Notes under the pieces: generated by a model | What the model was told of the DNA's origin: nothing | Databases searched by the model: none | The model's input: the letters and a program-made list of their open reading frames with translations, nothing else | NCBI GenBank assembly: GCA_951230915.1 | Contig: OX579641.1 | Location: 6,448,001 to 6,512,000 of the forward strand | From: Antitrichia curtipendula | Lineage: Eukaryota > Streptophyta > Bryopsida > Hypnales > Leucodontaceae | Direction: 5' to 3' | Length of the DNA: 64,000 nucleotides | Part shown: piece by piece, positions 46,089 to 64,000 of the stretch | Layout of the letters: each line of letters starts with the position of its first letter | Numbering within the stretch: the first letter of the stretch is position 1 | Translations under genes and position numbers: made by a program

Positions 46089-46972
46089 TATTTGATATGC
46101 CAATTCCATTTTTCTTCCTTCAAATTTTCCTTCAAATTTTTTAAGGAGTTCAGCTTCCCCCAAAAGGGAATCAGCTCTTAAATGGTCGCATTAAGAGCAA
46201 ACTACCTTGTGAGTCGGTGAAGATATTTCGCATGCTCTATCGTCAAAAGATCGTTCAATAGCAGGGCTGGATTTCTCACAAGTTGAATGTAAAGAATAAA
46301 TTTATTGAATCTCTAGCTTTTAATTGGTAACCAAAATTACATAAAATAAACATAGAATTTCAAGTTCTGTACAAGTATTCACTGAGCGGACAAAAGTTGT
46401 AGATTTGCCCAACATAAACCAACCACCAGATTGTCTAAGGTGAATTTTTCTTTCATAGGAATACGTCAATGTACAACCTGGCACGAATCCGTCCATTCGG
46501 ACAGACCAGTCGCCTGGCATCAATTCTTGAATCCGGCTCAGTAGAGCATGCATTGGCCACTAAAAACAACCGATGCAGCAACAAAAATAGCAACTTATCT
46601 CTAAATGTAATAGTTGGACGAAGTGCACAACTGAAAATTTGTCACCACTTGAAAAGATAGATATCTCTCTCTATACAACCGTACACCCCCTAAGGCCCTA
46701 ACCCCTCCCCCCTTTCCCCTCTCCGAAGTGAAGGCACAAGCACTGCCTGGCTTCAAAAAACCCTGCATCCAACTAAAATAGAGCATGAAATAGGCATTGA
46801 AAACATACCCTTGCGTGAACCAACTCTTCCTTGTCCTTCTAGACCCTCTCCACTAAATACATATCAATACCATATCAACGTAATACGAGAAAACTCAGTG
46901 GCAGGGGCAGAATCCTGAAATTGTTCATGCTCTCCATCCACGTCTCCATAAAGTTCACAGTTAATAGACTCC
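46089..46972. other. 3' flank of the UBP12/13 gene
   Basis: Expected to contain the 3' untranslated region on the minus strand. No other gene is seen. Confidence 0.5.
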
Positions 46973-57377
<10,405 letters not shown>

Positions 57378-58728
57378 GCTCGCGAGCCGCGACCTTGCCA
57401 ATTCCCAATCAAAACCAAACGATCCTCGCAAAACCTAACAGATCCAACGGGTGCTCCAATCCACTGCCGCCGATCCCAATCTTCTTCAAATCGGACCGCC
57501 TCTGCGTCACTCCACCTAAATTCACGCCCGAGAAAATCAAACCCTAGCCAACCAAACCCCAAATAGCTCTGTTCTCTCAACCCTAGGTGTGGCCCTCGCT
57601 AAAACTAACGAGGCAAATTGGCCGCTTGACCATTTTTCGAGCGGAAAAAACGAGGATGTACAGGAAACGGAGTGCGATGCAGAAGAAGAAGGGCGAGTGT
57701 AGAGGAGGGAGGAATAAGGGAAGTGGAATTGGTGATGGCGATAGTGGTAAGTGGGCGTCGGTGATGAAGAGGACTCCAAGAGAGAAAGAGACGATGGGGA
57801 GGGAAGAGGACCTTGGTATCTTAGGGTGGTCGCGATGAGGTGGCGGTAAGGCGGGGTCCAGCTGGACGCGATGGGTGACACGTCTGCAATGTTGGGAGCG
57901 GCAGAAGGGTACATGGTCGGACCCTTCACCGCCCTTCCAAAATTGTGGACGAAGACCTAGCCTCCATTTTACTTTGTACTTTTTCGATTTTTAGTTTAGT
58001 TTACTTATCAGAAGTTTTTTGAGTTTTGGGGGGTTTTGTGAACTATTTAACCCTCGAACAACATGGTCACCATGGAAATCCTATGTTTTGGTATGGTGTG
58101 ACTTGTAGGCTTAAAATAATGCAAAAGCATTGATTGGAAGTCAAACTATTGTAGATGATCTTTTTTTTTCACATAAAATTTGGAGGATAAATAGTTGCAC
58201 CTATGTCCTACATGGAGAAATTTTTTATCATTCATTGGCCAAAAACATCCTCCGCGGCATTTGTAGGTTAAAGGATGCGGCCCCCATGATCAAGGTAGTC
58301 ACTAAAACAATTAGATTATTGGAACAATAGATTCATTATTTGTTTCTATAATGAACACTCGAGTCATCCATTGGACACTTTTTGGCCTCAATGTCATTTA
58401 AAGGTTAATTTATTATTATTATAAGATTTGTTCATACAAATAGATGTAAATAACGTGAACATAAAAAAAAATTATATTAGTACAAGTTTTTTACAAAAGA
58501 AGTGAAGGCAAAGGGTTCAGATCAAGGGAGCACTCTAAAAAAGTATAACCAAATATCTGAAGGTAATTTCTTGATTCATACCAAAGGTTCGCATTGCTCC
58601 TTACAACCGTCAATGATTATACTATAAGAAAGAAGTATATTGATTTTTTGTAATTTATTTTTATTTTTTAAATTGTCGACGTTGAAGAAAGAAAAAACAT
58701 TGCAAACACACCAACGCACCAAGACACC
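57378..58728. other. UBP12/13 leader and promoter, then intergenic DNA
   Basis: The GC-richer part (about 57378-57950) holds the leader and promoter of the protease gene on the minus strand, with ATC and ACC triplet runs in the presumed leader. Beyond 57950 the sequence is AT-rich with no gene. Confidence 0.5.
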
Positions 58729-58729
58729 A

Positions 58730-58790
<61 letters not shown>

Positions 58791-58791
58791 T
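58729..58791. repeat. (AAT)n microsatellite
   Basis: About 21 uninterrupted AAT units. Confidence 0.97.
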
Positions 58792-61348
58792 TTTGATGAT
58801 GCCAAAAAAAACAAAATTTCATATTTGGTCCACCCAAACCTAAGAAATCACAATCGTGCCATTCTATAAAATAAAAAAATTATAGTGCTTAGTCTTGTAA
58901 ATAGTAGAGGTTGTCACACCTTTTTATTCCCCATTCTCAATCTTTAGAGAATGAGGACGTGGCATTTTCTCTTTGACTTGCAAAAGGCCAATTCTTTCAA
59001 GATTGGGAAATTTCATTCTTCTCCTCTAGAAGTGAAGAATGAGCATGAAGAAGTTTCTGCATGCGAATCTTTCACCCCAATTGTGTTACTTTCACCCCTA
59101 AAGCACCACTTTCACCTCGACCGCACTATCACTTTCACCCATAAATGCACGTTAAAATTCTATAGACGATCGCGTGAATGCGCACTAAATGTTGGATCTT
59201 CTTAATGCACAATGAATATTACTACTAGTTGTGTTGAATTGTATATAATTAAACACTTCTCTCCATTCTCCACACGACATTTGAAGGGGTGTCACGCTTT
59301 CATAGAGAATGGTTCCTATTGGCTCCTCTTTTTACTCCATACCTTCTCATTCCTTATAAAATTTCATTTTCAAAGAAGGCATGACAACCCTTGGTGCGAA
59401 GCATTGTAATGCAAACCACATAATTTGAGATATTTTCTAGAAGAAACCATCAGCTCAATATTTATTAACAATAATATAAGATAGATACTAAATAAGGCAC
59501 TATACAAAAATACCAATTGATAAAAGAATATTTACAATCATTCTAGGAAGAAGGATGCTCTCACTAATTAAAATGTGAGTTTTTCTTGAATATCACCAGA
59601 CAATGCTCTCTAAGTCAAACTCAAAATTTACAAAAGCTTGTTACTAATATTCAATCAATAATCAACAACTGATTTGTCCAATTCTATGTTGTTGTGTATG
59701 AAAGGAGCTTTTGCAAGATCTATGGTTGTGTTTTTTTGAAAGGGGAGGGGGGATTGCAAGAACAAAACGTGAATGCATCTTTTGGGTGTATAGATATAGT
59801 GAATTCAATTTATATTGCAATACTTTCTTAGTTTCTCTTATGTATAATTTTTGTCTATAATTTATGTAAAGCTTATGTAATATTGACTTCTAAATCTATC
59901 AAAATTGTCCCATGCTCAAATTCCATATAATTGTATTCACCGTTTGCATTGGACCAAGGGTTTATGGTTTCAAAATGATCAATTTTTTTACTATGTAACA
60001 AAGGGGAATCACGTTGAATGTTGGGAATAATTAGTTGTATTCAAAAGTAACCTATGCTTTAATGAACAAAACAATTTTATAAGTAAATTTGCACCTAAAA
60101 TAACTATTAAACTTTCAAAGGTCAAAGTTTTGTTTTTATTAAAATAATGCAATTATGGGTGAAGTGGTACACAAATTATTTGAAGCAATGGTCATAACTC
60201 CACTTGTGTGGCTTCACTTCATGGGTTTAGGAATGAGGCTTGATAGATTTAGTAGTTGACCCTAAGATCTTGAATTTCAAATTTTATTTTTGTATTTCCT
60301 AATTAGACCAATCAATTAGCCAATTGGTTATTAAGTAGTGTAAAAAGATACAATTAATCTAACCATGCATTTGAGTGTGTGAAAACCAATTGTGTTGTTA
60401 GGTGTTTGCTAGTTGGAAACTAAAAGGCCAAGTTTGGCTCCTATTAGGTTTCTTTGGAGGTCTTGTTTTGTTTTTCACCCACCACTAGGATGAATATGCA
60501 AGTCCCAACCCAAATTGAATGTTTTTTTTGTTTTGGAGGTAAATGATGAAGGAATTTGCATTTTTGCAACTTTGAAATGATTAATCAAATTGGATAATGT
60601 TATTTTTTTATGGAGGTGTTACTATGTGTATCCAAGTTGGAATAATAGTCCAAATTGTATGTTGTATGTGAAAGCTTGAATTGGAATCATTTGGAGTTGT
60701 GTGAATTGTTGTTGTGGAGATTGTATGTAGGGGGTGATGAATTGAATGTTGGATTGTATACTAATTTGGACATGGGTCTTTTTAATATATTGTGATTATC
60801 TAATTGGATTATTTTGTAGTAAACTTATTTGAAACAGTATCCTTGATCAAATTTCATTAGAATTAGAATTTCCAAACTTACATTGGCTAGTTGAACCATT
60901 TTTTTTATTTAAAGATGGAATTATGGAAATTATAGAATTATAGAATTATGGAATAGTAACTAATGCTTTTAAAATTACTAAAAGATACAATTATAATTGA
61001 GCTTTTTATATGATCAGTTTTTTTTAAACTACACACTAATAGAATTTGATTGTATGATAGATTTATTCAGTCATCTTTTAAAAGTAGAAAACTATTAAAA
61101 AATAAAATAAAGAAACATAGTTTCCAGATATAAAAGGATTTAGTCTTGGAAATGTTATTACTTGAATAATGCATTAAAATGTTATAAATTGACCAAATAG
61201 TATATTTTTGAAAAATTAATCAGCTATTATTATGAAAAATATATATTGAAGTGATCATTATAAAATAACATCAAATAAATAAATTTAATAACCTTCAAAA
61301 TGTTAGTCACTATAATGTGCATTTAGAAAAAATCATAAATCCTTCTTT
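58792..61348. other. AT-rich intergenic region
   Basis: No gene supported. Repeated CTTTCACC strings occur at about 59080-59145, and one isolated GTTGGAAAC is at 60412. Confidence 0.45.
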
Positions 61349-61352
61349 TTAA

Positions 61353-62269
61353 CACTTAAAGTTCTTTGACTATATTTCCACCAAAAATGTTTCGAAACTA
61401 CCATTTCTAGCACAAGTACCAAATTTTAGAAAAGTAAAACAAATTTGAACCCATTTAACTGTAGGATCTTGTAGCACACTAGTTTGAGAAGATATAAAAT
61501 TTATTTAAAAAAATTTCACCATGTGCATTGCAAGATATATTAACGTTTGAATTGATAAAAACTCTTTTGAGGGCCTTGCAAAAGAATTGGGTAGTTGCAC
61601 TTTACAAGGTCACATTTGTTTGAAAAAATGTCCAAAATGGTGGTGCTTCTTTGGATTCATTCTTCAAGGCAAGTTGGCTACATGCTTGAAAAAATTCAGA
61701 TCATTTAGAATTGTACAACATATAGGAAAAAATAAGAAGAAGAAAAAAGTAGATAATGATTCAAAATACTAAATTGCTAAGACTTTAGTTATGGAATTGA
61801 AAATGTCAATTCCAATGATTGTAATGTTGTGATAAATAATCTACATCCTACAATTTATTTATTTTTTAGATACTAAAAATTGAGTCAAATAAAGGACTTC
61901 AAAGTTTATTTTAGAATAGAAAAATCCATAATTGCTAGCAAACTAAAACTGCTCATAACTTTTAACTCGTTGATCGAAATGTGATGATTCAAAGCTTTAC
62001 ACAAAAATTTAGAAATTTAGAATAACAAATTCAAATTTTTGCTCATGAAAAAGGTAAATTTTCTTTATTTGCCCAGTTTAGAAAGAACCCACATACCATA
62101 CAATAACTTTTTAACCATGTAGTCAAAAGTATGAAAATTGTTGAACCTTAAAGCTACTCCTTGTCCACATGTGTTTGAAAATTTAAAATAAAAATAAATG
62201 AAAATTCCATTTGTAGTAAGCTGTCCCAAATTGCCATGTTGCTATAAATGCATTTTGTTCCTTTATGGG
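61353..62269 (+). mobile_element. piggyBac-like TTAA element, decayed copy 3
   Basis: TTAA at 61349-61352 and 62270-62273. The interior aligns with 33031-33964 in the same orientation (AACTGTAGGATCTTGTAGCA versus AACCGTAGGATCTTACACCT; TTGCAAGATAT), but with many changes, mostly GC to AT, and mutated ends (CACTTAAAG). This is an older copy. Confidence 0.75.
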
Positions 62270-62273
62270 TTAA

Positions 62274-64000
62274 ACATAGTCATTTTAATTTTTTACTTCA
62301 ACATATTTGTATTTGAATGAAAATTGAAGGTTTTATATTTACAATATGTATGACATGTCTAATTTGTATCATTGTAACGTTATTTTTTAATTTGATAACA
62401 ACATAATCCTTTCTACCCATAATCCTGAATTTACTTTCTGTTTCAAGATTATGAATGATGACTTCATGCAGTTGTCTTTTATGATCACATTTGTGATGAA
62501 ACTATTGCCTCTATTGGCAACTCCCTTTACAATTACAACCATATCATTTATTTTTCTATTCTATTAAAAAATCAAAGTTGTGATTTTTTACACTAATTAT
62601 TAGCTTCTAAATGTCGATGGGTGCCTATAGTTTGATTCTTCAACTTTTTTGAAGTTAACATTTTGAATAAATTTTAGACATGACAATAAATTTTTTTACC
62701 ACAATTGATAAGTAAGTTTCACCACAAAATAGGCAAAAAAATTTACTTTGACATTGTATGAATACTGGATTTCTTATCAAATGTATTCAAAGTATCAAAA
62801 TCAATTGTCCATGTGTTTCAAAAAAAGAACAAGACGTGTGGGCCCTAGAGGATCACCTACAAAAATATATATTGAATACACTAAATCTTGGACAAAATTC
62901 ACATTTTGAAAAGTCATAAATTGATTGTCGTTATACATGTCAAGTCCTTCAACCTTGTTGTTTTAATGATAGGTTTGACATGTAAAAAGAGGAGTCATAC
63001 ACTTAAAGTCACTTTCACAATTTCATCACCCTTATATCAAAAATTATAGTTTTTAATCCATAAGTCATTTTTATGAAGAAATCTTGATTGCACTTAAAAC
63101 TAGATTTACAGGTTCGTCTATAGAGCGGAATATAAATATTTAAAAAGATGAGGACACATTTGCCAGTTTTGGTACAGCTGGCTGGGGCAGGTAGAAACTT
63201 CCGACACGTTCCTCTCTGTACTGAGGTTAGAAGCAACTGTACAAATCAAATATTGAACTTGAATCACTGAGATTAAAGCATCTGATCAAATTTGAGTGAG
63301 TCGACAAAGTCCACTTTCATAAACATGCTTGGGGGTAACATGCTTCTGGCAAAACATCCTCAAACTCAAGGAGAAAAAAGTAACGGCATTCCATTTTGTT
63401 GACCTTAGATCTAGCACAGCAAATGAGTCTTGGAGGAACTGTAATCTGGGCTCCTCATTTAAGGGAGGCGAAATATCACAGGAACGGAAGCCAATTCTAC
63501 AAATAATTTAAAATATTTCCATTGATGTGATGATAGTTTTCAGATGTGATGTGATGATGGTTTTCAGTTTTCAAATTAGGTTACAAGTAATGGCATGTTG
63601 CTAAAAGAAGGATTCACTTTGCTATTTGGATTCAGGGAAAGTCTCTGTTCTAGAATGTTGTTGACATTGAAAATGTGTTCCTACAACTGAAGATGAAATA
63701 AGTGCAAAGCTCAAAATCAGTGCTCTTTCATTTCACAAACTCTTGGGCCAAGAAACTAAGGATCAATCGAACATCATTGGTGGTCACTGATTATATTAGA
63801 GCAATTTTTTTTTTCATTTTTATAAAGTGCGAAAATGGCAGTATAAAATGTTAAAGTGGTGTTCCAAATTTCAACATTCATCCACGTATTGGATAGAAAA
63901 CATCACATTAATATATATCACATATCTATAATTTTGTTTCCATCCACAATTTGGCAATTTCATTCAAGATTTTTCTTAATTTGAAGCTTTTTGGCAAAAA
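62274..64000. other. AT-rich right edge
   Basis: No gene supported. A small imperfect tandem of GATGTGATGATGGTTTTCAG lies at about 63525-63570. Confidence 0.45.

Overview
The window is nuclear DNA of a land plant. The evidence is GT-AG introns throughout, a complete 31-exon UBP12/13-type ubiquitin protease, a legume-lectin receptor kinase and plant-type DNA transposons. The lectin kinase has introns inside its kinase domain, whereas flowering-plant members are usually intronless. That, with the transposon types, makes me lean towards a non-seed plant (bryophyte or lycophyte). This is inference, and I cannot name a species. Exon models were built by hand from splice sites and codon phase, without transcripts.

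Layout. 1-2.6 kb: gene-poor, with one small MITE. 2.6-12.8 kb: a complete DNA transposon (element A, 10,209 bp) with 23-bp perfect terminal inverted repeats. It carries three spliced, open genes: an unknown 411-aa protein (+), a 680-aa coiled-coil/RING-like protein (-) and a 1,040-aa candidate DDE transposase in four exons (-). 13.7-14.5 kb: a MITE. 14.9-18.9 kb: lectin receptor kinase (-). 20.4-30.7 kb: a second large transposon (element B, about 10.3 kb) with GTGAGC-rich inverted repeats. It carries a Mutator-like transposase (+, one in-frame stop) and, divergently, an eight-exon 829-aa gene with a ParB-like motif and a methyltransferase-like fold (-). 30.7-46 kb: AT-rich intergenic DNA with MITEs of several families (piggyBac-like TTAA, Stowaway-like, a CATTA-ended family, an AAGGTA-ended family) and a decayed hAT-type transposase. 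47.0-57.4 kb: the UBP12/13 gene (-). 57.6-64 kb: AT-rich, no gene seen, one more TTAA element.

The main discovery candidate is in element A. A strand-symmetric 9-mer, GTTKSMAAC (observed as GTTGGAAAC, GTTTCCAAC, GTTGGCAAC, GTTGCCAAC), occurs 36 times between the two inverted repeats, in introns, spacers and exons. I found only two copies in the other 54 kb. Element B has an analogous feature: an array of about eight near-palindromes, GCCGTYAACGGC, in an intron of its ParB-like gene. Both elements therefore pair a transposase with accessory protein(s) and a private short-motif array. This resembles the anti-silencing system of Arabidopsis VANDAL21 (VANC protein and dispersed 9-bp motifs), but with unrelated proteins and motifs. 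A motif-directed self-recognition or anti-silencing role is inference only.
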